The position numbers and the translations under genes are program-made. A model generated the notes under the pieces. The model was not told the DNA's origin, did no database searches, and saw only the letters and a list, made by a program, of their open reading frames with translations. Positions 1 through 8,757 of a stretch of DNA of 17,005 bases are shown one piece after another (positions within the stretch are counted from its first letter, which is position 1; the number at the start of each line of letters is the position of its first letter). The stretch comes from Dunaliella salina (taxonomy: Eukaryota > Chlorophyta > Chlorophyceae > Chlamydomonadales > Dunaliellaceae), in NCBI GenBank assembly GCA_002284615.2, contig MU069525.1, forward strand, positions 384,643 to 401,647. The letters run 5' to 3'.

Positions 1-52
<52 letters not shown>
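1..52. repeat. (CA)n microsatellite at an intron 3' end
   Basis: An uninterrupted alternating AC run fills the window from its first base and ends directly in the acceptor AG (51-52) of the first visible aconitase exon. The intron therefore has no ordinary polypyrimidine tract before the exon, only CA dinucleotides. The run continues past the left edge, so its true length is unknown. Confidence 0.97.
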
Positions 53-53
<1 letters not shown>

Positions 54-2892
54 CCAAGGGCAAGTGCACAACCGACCACATTTCCATGGCCGGCCCATGG
101 CTGAAGTACCGCGGCCACCTAGACAACATCTCTAACAACCTGCTCATCGGTGCCATCAACATGGAAACCAACAAGCCCAATTCCGTGATCAATGTGCTGA
201 CCAAGGAGGAGGGGCCCGTGCCAGCCACAGCCAGGTGTGTGTGGGTGTGGGTGTGTGTGTGTACAAGACAGGTGTGGGTGTGGGTGTGCGAGCATGCATG
301 CTTGGTTGCCTGCAAGCATTCATGTGTTCTTGTGCGCATGTTTCCATGCAGCTCCTGCTTGTACATGCAAGGTCTAGGAGCAAGTTGGTTCTTATCCAGA
401 TAGCTTGTTTCTGCAGTTATGGAGGAGCGCCCTCAATTGTAACCTTGCTTCTTCTACTCAAACATGTATCAAGGCTGGCTTGTTCGAGATATTGTACAAA
501 AACGTCCAATTGCCTCTGATGTTGCTCAGCCTTGCAGAGGTGTCGATGGTTCACAAGGCTGAGCAACATGAGAGATACTTTTGAATATCTCAAGACAGCA
601 TCTGTAACAAGCCTCAATGCATTACCGAGTAGAAGACACACGGTTACAATGGAGGGCGCTGTGACGACGATCCATGTCATTCACATTTTCAACAATTCAC
701 ACTGTCCCCTGGGAAGCCCTTCCTCATGCGGCAGAATATTCTGTAAGCAGCACAGACATCAATGGCAATGGCGCTTGTGGCAGCCTCAATCGTTTGAGAG
801 TACCACCCTGTGTGTCAAGGCCAGGCAACATCAGAAGTTTTGGACACCATCATTGCGCATGTTGTGTGCAGGCAGTGAGGGGCCTCGTGAACAACATTGC
901 GTCCCACCAGCTGTGCATATTATTGCACATGGCGATGACTGCACGCCTTGATGCATTATCGAGTAGAAGACACAAGGTTACAATAAATGTTCTTTCTGTC
1001 AAGGCCGGTTAAGTGAAATGTTTTGAATACCATCATGGTGCACGTTGTGTGCAGGCAGTGAGCAAAGCCTCTCAATCGTCATTGCACGTCATGTGTGCAG
1101 GCAGGGAGCAAAGCCTACGCAAGTGTTGTTGCGCTTGGTCATTGCAGGCAGGCAGCAAAGCCCTGCAGCTGTCATTGCACATCGTCATTGCACATCATTA
1201 AGCATGAGTAGATAGTGTCACCCAACACTTGAAATAGACTCCCAGAGTCTCTGGGAGTTTCTGTAAGCTCTGCGAGGCTCTGCTGCAGATGTTCTCTTCA
1301 GACAGCTGCTTTTGCATGCGTCTACACCACCTTCCCACATTCTTGGTAACATTCTTCTGATGAGTGTACCCCCAATCTGCAAAATGGACTCCCCGAGTCT
1401 ATCAGAGCCTCTTGCTCTCCGAGGCTCTCAGAGGGTGGAATTCCCCCTTACACATCTTGTGTGCGGGCAGTGAGAACAGCCTCTGCAGCTGTCCTTGCAC
1501 ATCGTCATGGTTCACCATGTGTGCAGGGAGGGAGCAAAGCCTCTGCAGTTTTCATTGCACATCGGCATTGCACGCATGACGTGCTCATCATTGTTGCAAC
1601 AACAATGAGCACATCATGTGTGCATACAGGGAGGAAAGCCTCGCATTCAACATTGCATCCCGCACATTTGTGGGTACGATTGCATGTTGTGATGGCTGCA
1701 GGCATTACAAGAAGGAAGGCCTGCCTTGGGTTGTGATTGGGGATGAAAACTATGGAGAGGGCAGCAGCCGCGAGCACGCTGCTCTTGAGCCAAGGCACCT
1801 GGGAGGTGGGTGTCTGCTTGCCTGGTGTGGGGCTCGCTCACAGTTTTAGCGTCGAGTCTCTCCTTTCTGCACGCTGGCAAGCCCAGCGTAGATTCCCTCT
1901 TCTTCCTCTTGTCTGCTTGTCAGTTGGCCTAGCAAAATGTGTGCTTCGTGGCCTAGGTTGACCATGCATGTGCCATTCGTACTGCCCTCCCCCTGCGAGC
2001 AAATTTGCTGATGCTGTAAGGTGAACTCTTGTGTACAGGGGTCAGCTGGCTGGGCCCTGTCGTCTTGAAGAAATTGGTTTTGTAATGCAGATGCTCTTGT
2101 TGAGGCAGGTTCCCAACAGCTGCTATTCTTCTGTTTATGTTAGCGCTGTTATGTTAGAGGGAGATAAGCTCTCCGTTTATCTCTGACCAATCCTCCTCCT
2201 GTGTTTGCTCGCATTTCCATCCATCGTTCTCAGCAATGAAGTAATGTGTCTCCAAATGAACCCTCCTTTTCGATGTCTGCAGGTGTGGCCATCATCGTCA
2301 AGTCCTTTGCCCGCATCCACGAAACCAACCTGAAGAAGCAGGGCATGCTGCCTCTCACCTTCGCCAACCCTGCTGACTACGACCTGGTGGGCTCCCATGA
2401 CAGGTGTGTGGGCAGGAGTGGGGTAGGGGTGTTGCACTCTCGGCAGACCAGTGTCCATAAGCCATGCAGAAAAGCCCGGCGTGTGTTTGTACCCACCCAC
2501 TTGCTGTTCCCAGTCTGTTCGGCTGCTTGACTATACCAAGCTCCTGTAGCCATCTAGCTGTCAGGCTGTGTTGCACATGGACTTATCACAGACTGCAGGT
2601 CATGCCAAGCCTAATAGGGAGGTTGCAGTTTTAGGCTCACACAGAAGCATTATCAGTTGGAACAAAAGATTAATTGTAGCGCCCTCCATGCCATATGCGG
2701 TGCAGGCTGTCCATTATTGGCCTGAAGGAGTTTGCTCCTGGAAAGCCTCTGAAGGTGGAGGGCAAGCGCCCCGATGGTTCCACCTATGAATTCACTGTCA
2801 ACCACTCTTTTAATGACAATCAGATCAACTGGTTCAAGCATGGCAGTGCGCTGAATGCAATGGCCAAGGCATTTGAGCAGGGCAAGATGTGA
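53..2892 (+). CDS. ACH1: Aconitate hydratase, mitochondrial type (C-terminal part, four exons)
   Basis: Aconitase interconverts citrate and isocitrate in the TCA cycle using a [4Fe-4S] cluster. Exons are 53-234, 1702-1805, 2283-2403 and 2706-2892 (TGA at 2890-2892). They total 594 nt, or 197 residues plus stop, and the phases close exactly at split codons R61, G96 and R136. Visible family motifs are [57 protein letters not shown] and the C-terminal [11 protein letters not shown]. By comparison with pig mitochondrial aconitase, R20 matches Arg580, S82 the catalytic Ser642 and R84 Arg644. The C-terminus resembles mitochondrial aconitase rather than the longer plant cytosolic/IRP1 type. One small difference is Val97 where GGRAII is usual. 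Donors are GT-rich (GTGTGTG, GTGGGTG). The iron-sulfur cysteines and transit peptide would lie left of the window. The symbol follows Chlamydomonas usage and is the least certain part. Confidence 0.96.
235..294 (+). repeat. GT/GGTGT-rich intron 5' end
   Basis: The intron after the first visible exon starts as a run of GT and GGGTGT units, interrupted at 262-270. The donor GT at 235 is the first of several overlapping GT dinucleotides, but only position 235 keeps the reading frame. This strand could pair with the CA run on the other side of the same exon. Confidence 0.85.
426..660. mobile_element. Foldback (MITE-like) element in an aconitase intron
   Basis: The segment starts agcgccctc and ends gagggcgct. 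The two halves (426-534 and 554-660) are imperfect inverted repeats along almost their whole length, around a 19-base loop. The innermost arms, 520-534 and 554-568, are a perfect 15-bp inverted repeat (tgttgctcagccttg and its complement). There is no coding capacity. Long terminal inverted repeats, small size and an intronic position fit a non-autonomous DNA transposon. I could not find a convincing target-site duplication, so superfamily and exact ends are open. Confidence 0.7.
946..985. repeat. Partial second copy of the foldback element arm
   Basis: The stretch ccttgatgcattatcgagtagaagacacaaggttacaat differs by a few bases from 612-651 in the right arm of the foldback element. It stops before the terminal ggagggcgct. 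It is either a deletion remnant or a fragment copied separately. Confidence 0.6.
1030..1680 (+). repeat. Degenerate minisatellite, about 60-bp units, in aconitase intron
   Basis: A recurring core, cattgcacatcatgtgtgcaggcag followed by (t/g)gagcaaagcct(c)tgcag, appears near 1040, 1085, 1140, 1455, 1515 and 1610, with a weaker relative near 855. Spacing and sequence are irregular, and unrelated bases at about 1200-1440 split the array. No coding frame survives across units. The array fills most of the intron between the first two visible exons and ends about 20 bases before the next acceptor. Confidence 0.75.
1238..1258. repeat. 9-bp perfect hairpin
   Basis: actcccaga (1238-1246) and tctgggagt (1250-1258) are exact complements with a 3-base loop. 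A decayed version of the same motif appears near 1388-1435. It lies between the two blocks of the intronic minisatellite. Confidence 0.6.
1806..2282 (+). other. Aconitase intron between visible exons 2 and 3
   Basis: This 477-base GT-AG intron starts gtgggt and ends in the acceptor tctgcag. I find no repeat element, coding signal or RNA in it. The next intron (2404-2705) is also plain, apart from a short agcgccctcca string at 2678-2688. Confidence 0.8.
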
Positions 2893-3505
2893 AAGCAAGG
2901 TGATTGGGCGGGTATCAGGGTGTGAATCACGTGTTTTTGTTTGTTTGCCCACCTGTGTGGTTGGTGCGAAAGCACTCATGAATCAGAGCTTCAATGCGTT
3001 GGACGTGCGCCTGTGTCATGGCAATCTGAGCAGGCATGGTGTGGAGACTGGTGAGTGGTGCTTGACATTCTGAAGCCATGTGGAAGGGTCGGTGTATGAT
3101 GGGCTTTGGAGCAGCTTATTTCACGTGCATACTGATGGTTTACTGACTCTCTGGTGCGCCTCATAGGAGGCCTTCTCGGCTCCCTCATTGTTGTGCTCAT
3201 TCTCTGTTTGGATGAGTTGCGTCACATGCACAATCGGCCAAATGTGTGCTCTTGTCGGTACGCATGGGTCGCATCACTGGTGGCAAGGTAGCTTGACACA
3301 GCTGCTGTCGCGGCACCTGAAAGGCTGTGTCCCCCTGAGCTTTTTTTGGTTTGCTTATGCTACCCTTTTCATCCGACTGCATTTTATTTTTGGACCTCCT
3401 GTGCAACGTTCGCAGTGCTCGGTCTGACAATCCATTTTAGTGACAACAGATAAATGCATATTCACAAGCAGCCTAGTAGCAGTGTTATTGATCCCGATCA
3501 TGTAA
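2893..3505 (+). other. Aconitase 3' untranslated region
   Basis: No coding signal follows the aconitase stop. The first TGTAA downstream of the stop on this strand lies at 3501-3505, about 610 bases away. A 3' UTR of that size is common in volvocalean algae. The 3' end is inferred from this signal only. Confidence 0.6.
3501..3505 (+). terminator. TGTAA polyadenylation-type signal, aconitase
   Basis: TGTAA is the usual poly(A) signal of chlorophycean algae, and this is the first occurrence after the aconitase stop codon. Cleavage would be expected some 10-20 bases further on. Confidence 0.55.
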
Positions 3506-3530
3506 TCTAAAATTGCTGAGAGCTGTGATG

Positions 3531-3884
3531 GGGTCGCCCCACTGAACCTGTTGGCCTAAAAAAGCATATTGAGGTGAAGAACATCAGGCAATTTGACCTT
3601 CAGCCGGATGTGTTGGCTGCTCAATGTTGTAAGAGAGGTCTATGAGATTGGGAATGCAGCCAGAAGACAAAACTTGGATCAAGCCAGCAAGTCCCTGACA
3701 ACATTACTACAGGATTGGTAAATTAGTTAACTGTTTGGTCCAAACACGAAATTTTATGAACTGGAAGAAGTAACTCCCAGAGTGTCAAGTGAGAGCAAAG
3801 TGCAAAAAATTGGGAACGCCTGGAAGAGAATTACGGATGAAGCTGCAGCAGAGGATTGGCAGCAAAGGAGGGTTAACTTCTGAT
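3531..3884 (+). pseudogene. Decayed coding-like stretch of unknown family
   Basis: Two long, mostly open segments lie in neighbouring frames. The first (3531 to about 3648) reads ...HIEVKNIRQFDLQPDVLAA... . The second starts near 3635 one frame over and runs to about 3880, with two stops in the middle (after LTTLLQDW) and an ending rich in charged residues (VQKIGNAWKRITDEAAAEDW). The composition looks protein-like, and the frameshift and stops suggest a relic. I do not recognise the family. The phrase ccttcagcc...ttggctgctca recurs loosely near 5252 and 5492, so this may be repeat-derived. Confidence 0.3.
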
Positions 3885-3999
3885 GATTTATGTGTGGCCC
3901 AGCCTGCTGCATGAGCCATGAAAGCAGTGAAATGGACAATAAGGTAAGGTCACATCGCTTCATCCGCCTATAAGGGCAGTTGAGCGGAGACACAGAGGC

Positions 4000-4470
4000 C
4001 TGTAGCCAGACCAGTTCAAGCAAAAGAACGAAAGCAGTACTCTCAAGTCAGGCACAGCATTTTGAGCAGCAGACATGAATTTGGGTAATGCAGACATCAT
4101 TTTGGTTCATGAAGACTCTTGAGGCGTATTGGACTACCGGGAGCCTCAGGTACACAGTTGAACAAATGATGGAACTGAGTGCGCAAGTCTGTCAGATCCT
4201 GGAAGGGCACTCCAGAATGATGTGCTCTTCACCTTGCACAGTGTGCCAATCGTATTTGTTGCAAATCCTGAGCTCGTAAGAACATCTCTGCCTGTGATGC
4301 CATTGGGTTTCCACCTGAGGTTGTGACTGGATAGTCATGGAACGAAATCCTGCACAACAATTTATGAATGTTTTGTTGAAGTAGAGCGGTAAGGGAGGTT
4401 TTTTGTTCCTCTTCCTGGCATCCCACCAGCCAGGTACATTACCTGATGGAATGAACAAGAGCAAGCCCCT
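4000..4470 (-). pseudogene. LINE (non-LTR retrotransposon) C-terminal fragment, family C
   Basis: On the minus strand one frame reads VETQWHHRQ..., then a short Cys/His cluster C-x(7)-H-x(3)-Q-x-E-E-H-x(3)-E-C-P. In the next frame comes DLRTQFHHLFN, and after another shift FMNQNDV. This order (Cys knuckle, then a DLRTQF-type helix, then FMNQ) is what I expect downstream of the reverse transcriptase in algal LINEs. Frame changes and stops show that it is dead. It differs from the two LINE copies at 6604-7474 and 7884-8757. Sequence on to about 3754 may belong to it, but I see no motif there. Confidence 0.45.
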
Positions 4471-5526
4471 GCCTTCAAGCCCACGTCAGTGATGAGGAAT
4501 TTAAGTCTGATTGGACGTAAGCCAGGCACAGGACAACCACAACATGGTTGACCAGACTGAGATTGACCAACCCCTGCCAGGCTTGATGCCCTGCCGGCCA
4601 GCAGCAAGCTCCCCGAGCGAAAGCTGACGATCCAGCAGCCTTCCAGCAACCTTCCAGCCTTTCACTACCAGACGAAATGCCTTTTACACCACAAAATTAT
4701 GCTGCTGGAATGCGAAGTGGTACGAAGCGTTACAAAGTTTTAAAAACTAATGACCCTGGTACAAAGTAATTGTGAACCTACCGTAAGCATTCCTGACTAG
4801 GTTGACAGTCAGTTTGATAAGTCTTCCAGTCAAAGTGGCGGCAAGCCTGCTCATAAGAGAGAAGAATCCACGAAAAGGATTTAGTTTGCACCTCTGGCTG
4901 GGATCACAAGATTTTCAGAAGAGGAGCCATCAGCCAAAACGCATAACTGCTGGACAAAAGCATTGTCGAAAGAGTGTGGAAGGGGCATTTCAAGCGCACA
5001 CGAATAAACATCAAGAAAGCTGTTAGAGGGGCACTCACATGTGGAGGGTACATTTGTTACAAGATAAAAGTTTGATGTTGAAAATGTGATGTTGCACATT
5101 GGCACTGGGTTCACCCTAATGATACTGGCTCCTTTGCCCGACACCAAATCTGCCCTGATGCCATGTTTGTGCGCTCTGTTGCAGACCAACGGATTCAGTG
5201 GTTTCAGTTTAGTGGAGACCCACAAGGTTACAAGGTTACAATGGGAATTAAGCCTTCAGCCATTAAGTTTGGCTGCTCAGCTCTTATGTAACTGAAAAAA
5301 ACACTGAGAAAAGCTCAGGAAGAGAGAAGACTCAGGTTGTGAGCAAGCAAAACAAGAGTGTTCAGTAGAGACCAAAAATTCCAACTGATCTTAAGATCCC
5401 TCCTTCATTTGAAGAAGGGAAGCTAACCAAATACCAAAATAATTGTCTTGACACTCTCCCCTTCATCGCGTCATTTCAGATCAGGGATTGGACCTTCAGC
5501 CAGGGAGTTTGCTTGCTTAGTTTCAC
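4471..5526. other. Intergenic, no assignable gene
   Basis: Mostly unique-looking sequence. A 114-codon minus-strand frame (4881-5225) has a protein-like composition (DLVSGKGASIIRVNPVP, NAFVQQLCVLADGSS), but it has no clear start, no partner exon and no family I can name. It could be one decayed exon. The phrase ccttcagcca recurs at about 5252 and 5492, each time just upstream of an A-rich stretch, hinting at an old repeat. Confidence 0.4.
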
Positions 5527-5705
5527 GAAAAAAGAAAAGTCTATACAGGCCAGAGGCCGCGTGCATTCAAGGAAGGTCCCCTGACTGACAAGTGCAAGCT
5601 AGCAGTGGCCACACCAGAAGGCCCTCTAAACCTACACTAGATACAGCTGGCCTAGGAGAGAGCCAGAAACAGAGTTACTGAGGATCTGGGGGGTTGTCCG
5701 CCATG
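5527..5705 (-). mobile_element. Dispersed element R, copy 1
   Basis: Read on the minus strand it starts catggc with a micro-ORF M-A-D-N-P-P-D-P-Q-stop. It continues through the family core (tctcctaggcc...ctagtgtagg...agggccttctggtg) and ends ...gacttttctttttt. It aligns with the copies at 8000-8178 and 15885-16083 over its whole length with scattered substitutions. It encodes nothing longer. Target-site duplications are not obvious here. Confidence 0.75.
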
Positions 5706-6285
5706 CTCCTGGACATGACAAAAGGAGAGACTCCTCTTTTGTAAGCAAAAAAACTCCATAAAAGTAAGTCAACGCGAGCATCGATTAAGGAATGGGGTCA
5801 TCGTGGGTTATCACTCAGAGACCCCCCCCCCCTTGCAAAGGGGATCCATCTGGTTGAAAATTAAACAACAAGTTGCATTTGATTTGGAAAGAGCATATAA
5901 CACCCTCAGAGCCCAAGAGTTGATCACATCTGAAGTCACACTGTTTGCAAGCTAGAGGAAAGTTGTGCAAACTTACAGGCAAACTTACTCCTGTGGAATG
6001 CAATAACAATGAAAAGAAGCATGTCTTTCATTCTGCATATTAAATGACTCACACAGAAAACATTGAGCAGCATGTTTTTGCCGGTGAGGAGTCCCAACTC
6101 CCTAACTAAGGGCTTTCTAGGTGTGTGCATGCAACCGAATGCGCACAATGTCTCTCTCCTGTGTGCATTCCTGAGTAAAAATGAGGACAGGTTTTAAACG
6201 CAGTGTCGCCAAATGGTGATACTTGGCCAATTTGTTGGTGAGCTCACCGTGCTAAGCAGAGAGTGTTTGACACGGGGTTTATAAG
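5706..6285. other. Intergenic with an 11-base C run
   Basis: No gene or repeat is recognised. A homopolymer of 11 C sits at 5822-5832. The phrase tttgacacggggtttataagtaa at 6267-6289 is repeated loosely at about 6579-6602, flanking element R copy 2 on both sides. Confidence 0.4.
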
Positions 6286-6438
6286 TAAAAGTAAAAGTCT
6301 ACGCTGGGAATGCATGGCATTCCCAGCGTGCATTAAGGAAAGACTCAATAGTTAGCACTGGCACTAACAGTGAGCCCCACCAAAGAAGGCTAGCTATGAG
6401 CAGCCCAGCTAATGAGGGTCCGGCGGGTCGTCGGCCAT
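6286..6438 (-). mobile_element. Dispersed element R, copy 2 (divergent)
   Basis: The minus strand starts atggcc and encodes M-A-D-D-P-P-D-P-H-stop, then ends ...gcgtagacttttacttttac as the family does. The middle is shorter and more diverged than in the other copies. Where other copies have the sequence gcggc(c/t)tctggc, this one carries a perfect hairpin (6301-6329). Confidence 0.6.
6301..6329. repeat. Perfect 13-bp inverted repeat, 3-base loop
   Basis: acgctgggaatgc (6301-6313) and gcattcccagcgt (6317-6329) are exact complements separated by atg. It lies inside R copy 2 and is not shared by R copies 1, 3, 4 or 5. Confidence 0.9.
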
Positions 6439-6603
6439 CCGTCCGGCTGCACGCCTTGCTGTCCTGTACGCAGCCCTATAGCCCCTCCCCCAAACCCCCA
6501 TTGCTTATGTTACTGAGTTGGATGGCGTTGATGGTGATGCGAATTTTGGTTAGGGACTTAAAAGCGTTATAGTGGAGTTGACACAGGGTTTACAGAAGTA
6601 AGG
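6439..6603. other. Short intergenic gap
   Basis: A C-rich stretch near 6483-6500, and the phrase gttgacacagggtttacagaagtaa at about 6578-6602, which loosely repeats sequence on the far side of R copy 2. No gene seen. Confidence 0.4.
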
Positions 6604-7474
6604 CCTTCAGTCAAAAACGTTATTTTTGCATGGTGATTTCTCTTCTCTGTGGTAAATTACAGTTAGGGGAAGAGCCAGGATTCCAGATTGCCGTCTCATA
6701 ACGGAGGGTACAGACCCGGAGTCTAAAGCGAGCCACGCTGCAAAGAATATCCTGGGGAAGATCAAGACAAATGTACTTGGGAAGGCTGTAAGGGGAATAA
6801 GCTGCCACGACTCTGTTTGTGGGCAGGGTGCACCATCGATAGTAAATGAGCCGTTTGCCGTTCCTGGGGTGTGAGTCTGAGAATGGTACCCAATACTGCA
6901 AATGTCTCGTCCTGAGGTCCACAATAAACAGGCTGTGGTCGATTGGTTCACAATTGAGCAGCTTCTATTTGAAAACGTCAGGATGAAAATGTGAAAATGT
7001 GAGAGTGAGTCAAATCATCCATGGCAGAGAGGATGTGAGAGGACCAGCAATCATTAGATCTGGAGCTCGAGCTTATGTCAGCATGTAAAACCTTTCTCAT
7101 TGTGCAGCTGTTGCAGTGAGTGAAAGAATTGTATTTGCGCAGGCAGCTGCACGAAACCAGTTGAACTGAAAGGGCTCCAGAGCACACTCTCGCATACCAG
7201 TGGTTGACACAATCCGCAGCCTTTTTCTTTAGTCCACCACCAAGCCTTTCTTGATGACCAGTTGACAGGAGTAAACACAGTGAGTGAAAAGGTTGCACCT
7301 ATCCAAGCCTGTGCATGCGGCCCAAAATTGCGATGCCCGACATTTCTGGTAAAAGATACTCATGTCAACATCTGCTCTGAGCACCTTCCAAAGAGTGGTG
7401 CTTTTGCGTCGCATTGTAAAGGCTGACAACTGCTCAACATTTATGGAAATGCAGCGGTTTAACCTCGCATTCAC
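6604..7474 (-). pseudogene. LINE reverse-transcriptase C-terminal fragment, copy A
   Basis: Minus-strand frames read in order: TMRRKSTTLWKVLRADVDMS and FYQKC (7474-7229); SSHILSAMDDLTHSHIF (about 7060-6985); KLLNCEPIDHSLFIVDLRTR with one TAG before it (about 6970-6905); LPKYICLDLPQDI and SVARFRLRVCTLRYET (to about 6690). The sequence then breaks down where the Cys knuckle should start (PNCNL). The same order is seen in copy B (7884-8757), which supports one family. This is the region after the polymerase core of a non-LTR retrotransposon. Several frameshifts and stops make it non-functional. No endonuclease or polymerase motif (YxDD) is in the window. Confidence 0.6.
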
Positions 7475-7883
7475 GCAGCACTCACCTGTTGGGTGTGGTA
7501 CGCTTAACCACGGGAATTAGCTTCAGCAAGCACAGATGTACAGTTTGCATGGGGCAGCCCATCTCAGCTTCCTGTTTCAGGAACTTGGTGCTCCAGACTT
7601 AGCTAGCATTACCCTTTCATAAGGAAAGTGCATCAGCCCATCATTCTCACACTAAAATCGGACTCAAAATATGCAGCTCAAGAAATCCAAATAGGAATAA
7701 CGAGGTGGCTCATCTTCATTGATGTGGTCATAAAATACATTGAGTACATGAGCAAAGCTCTTGCCAGAAAAGAAAGAAAAGAAAAAAACACGTAGGCAGA
7801 GAAACCCTCCCTACATCATTAAAGGAGAATGGCCACATTAGTGCAAAGACCGTATGACCCCCCCACCACAATGTTCAGACTGA
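7475..7883. other. Intergenic, no assignable gene
   Basis: Contains an A/G-rich run near 7766-7800 and a C run at 7858-7865. The last bases may be the start of LINE copy B, whose homology to copy A becomes visible at about 7884. Nothing else recognised. Confidence 0.4.
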
Positions 7884-7987
7884 GTGAATGACTGCCATGA
7901 ATGGCTCACATCATGCGCATGCTTTCCAGCAGAAGGTACACTCTGCCGACCCTGTGGATTCGAGTCACCTTGTTGTGGTTCTCAGGC

Positions 7988-7999
7988 CTCGTCATCTGG
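7988..7999. repeat. Target-site duplication, left (12 bp)
   Basis: ctcgtcatctgg at 7988-7999 is repeated exactly at 8179-8190, on either side of R copy 3. Deleting one copy together with 8000-8178 restores the LINE reading frame VVLRPRHLDYW. Confidence 0.9.
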
Positions 8000-8178
8000 C
8001 TTAGAAAAGACAAAAAAATCAACGCATGCCAAAGGCCGCGTGCATTAGGGGAAGGAAAAACTTTAACTGGAAAGCTAGAGGCCTCGCCAGAAGGCCCTCA
8101 GAGCCTACACTAGACACAACTAGCCTAGGAGAGAGCCAGGAGCAGGTCTGATGGGGATCTGGAGGGTTGCTTGCCATG
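8000..8178 (-). mobile_element. Dispersed element R, copy 3 (179 bp, exact ends)
   Basis: Bounded by a perfect 12-bp target-site duplication and inserted in LINE copy B. The minus strand starts catggc, encodes M-A-S-N-P-P-D-P-H, and has Gln (CAG) where the stop stands in other copies, so the frame runs on. It ends in a T-rich tail. The A-rich end seen on the plus strand (8003-8018) is the complement of that tail. Size, single-ended simple tail and duplication length fit retroposition of a SINE-like element. I found no convincing Pol III A and B boxes. Confidence 0.85.
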
Positions 8179-8190
8179 CTCGTCATCTGG
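8179..8190. repeat. Target-site duplication, right (12 bp)
   Basis: Exact partner of 7988-7999. The LINE reading frame resumes here. Confidence 0.9.
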
Positions 8191-8757
8191 ATTACTGGAG
8201 GCAATCCTCTTCTTACCATGCACGACATCTCAACAGCCAAAAATTTGCCTATCATCACTGGAATGCAATTCCAACCAAGAATGCACATGTCACCTACTCT
8301 CCTTACGTCATGCCCATATACTTGTACCTGGACCTTCCTAAACATATTGTTCAGAGTGTGGCTCGTTTCAGACTTTGTGTCCATGCTTTGAATGTCGAAC
8401 AAGCTCCTTGGGACGACTCTATTTCCCCCACATGTGATCTCTGCGATGCCCAGGATGATATTCAGGATGAAAATAATGTTATTTTCAAATGCACTCATCC
8501 TCTCGGATGCTCCCTCCATCATTTAGTATGCTTCTCTGTTCTGGTTCCCCCCCTCTCTTTCTCAACATCTTTCTTCTACACCTTTCTTCTATAACTTTCT
8601 TTTCTTATACATCTTTCTTCTCAGGTGGCTCCTTACTTGCCTGCCATTCACCATGTATAGTCTTATCACATGCGTTCCTTCCTCAAATCAAAACAACAAC
8701 AAGCTTATGATTTTCTTCATGAACTTCTCCTTTTTTACAAACAGGCAAGCAGTCACT

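Larger units (their letters stand above)
7884..8757 (+). pseudogene. LINE reverse-transcriptase C-terminal fragment, copy B, split by element R
   Basis: The frame reads MNGSHHAHAFQQK, VVLRPRHL, then is interrupted by R copy 3 and resumes RHLDYW at 8181. It continues through YLYLDLPKHIVQSVARFRLC and a Cys knuckle C-D-L-C-x(15)-C (about 8437-8496, in the context DIQDENNVIFKC). The canonical His of the knuckle appears as Asn. Stops occur at 8592-8594 and 8658-8660. The conserved tail YDFLHELLLFYKQASS with its own stop ends at about 8757. Copy A lines up through the first half, and this copy alone reaches the C-terminus. The low-complexity cttcttctac stretch at 8565-8625 is probably a later expansion. 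Confidence 0.65.

Noticed and set aside
86..403. 105-codon ORF starting at an internal ATG of aconitase
   Set aside because: The coding frame starts upstream at 53 (and beyond the window) and leaves through the donor at 235; the rest is translated GT repeat.
1500..1700. CRISPR-like regular repeats
   Set aside because: Units vary in length and sequence, have no unique spacers of constant size, and lie in a eukaryotic intron.
2678..2688. agcgccctcca, identical to the foldback element's end (also ggaggcgct near 9337)
   Set aside because: Too short, with no inverted partner nearby, to be called another insertion.
8019..8522. 167-codon minus-strand ORF
   Set aside because: It runs antisense to the LINE relic and into R copy 3, crossing the target duplication. 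It exists only because R copy 3 lost its micro-ORF stop.
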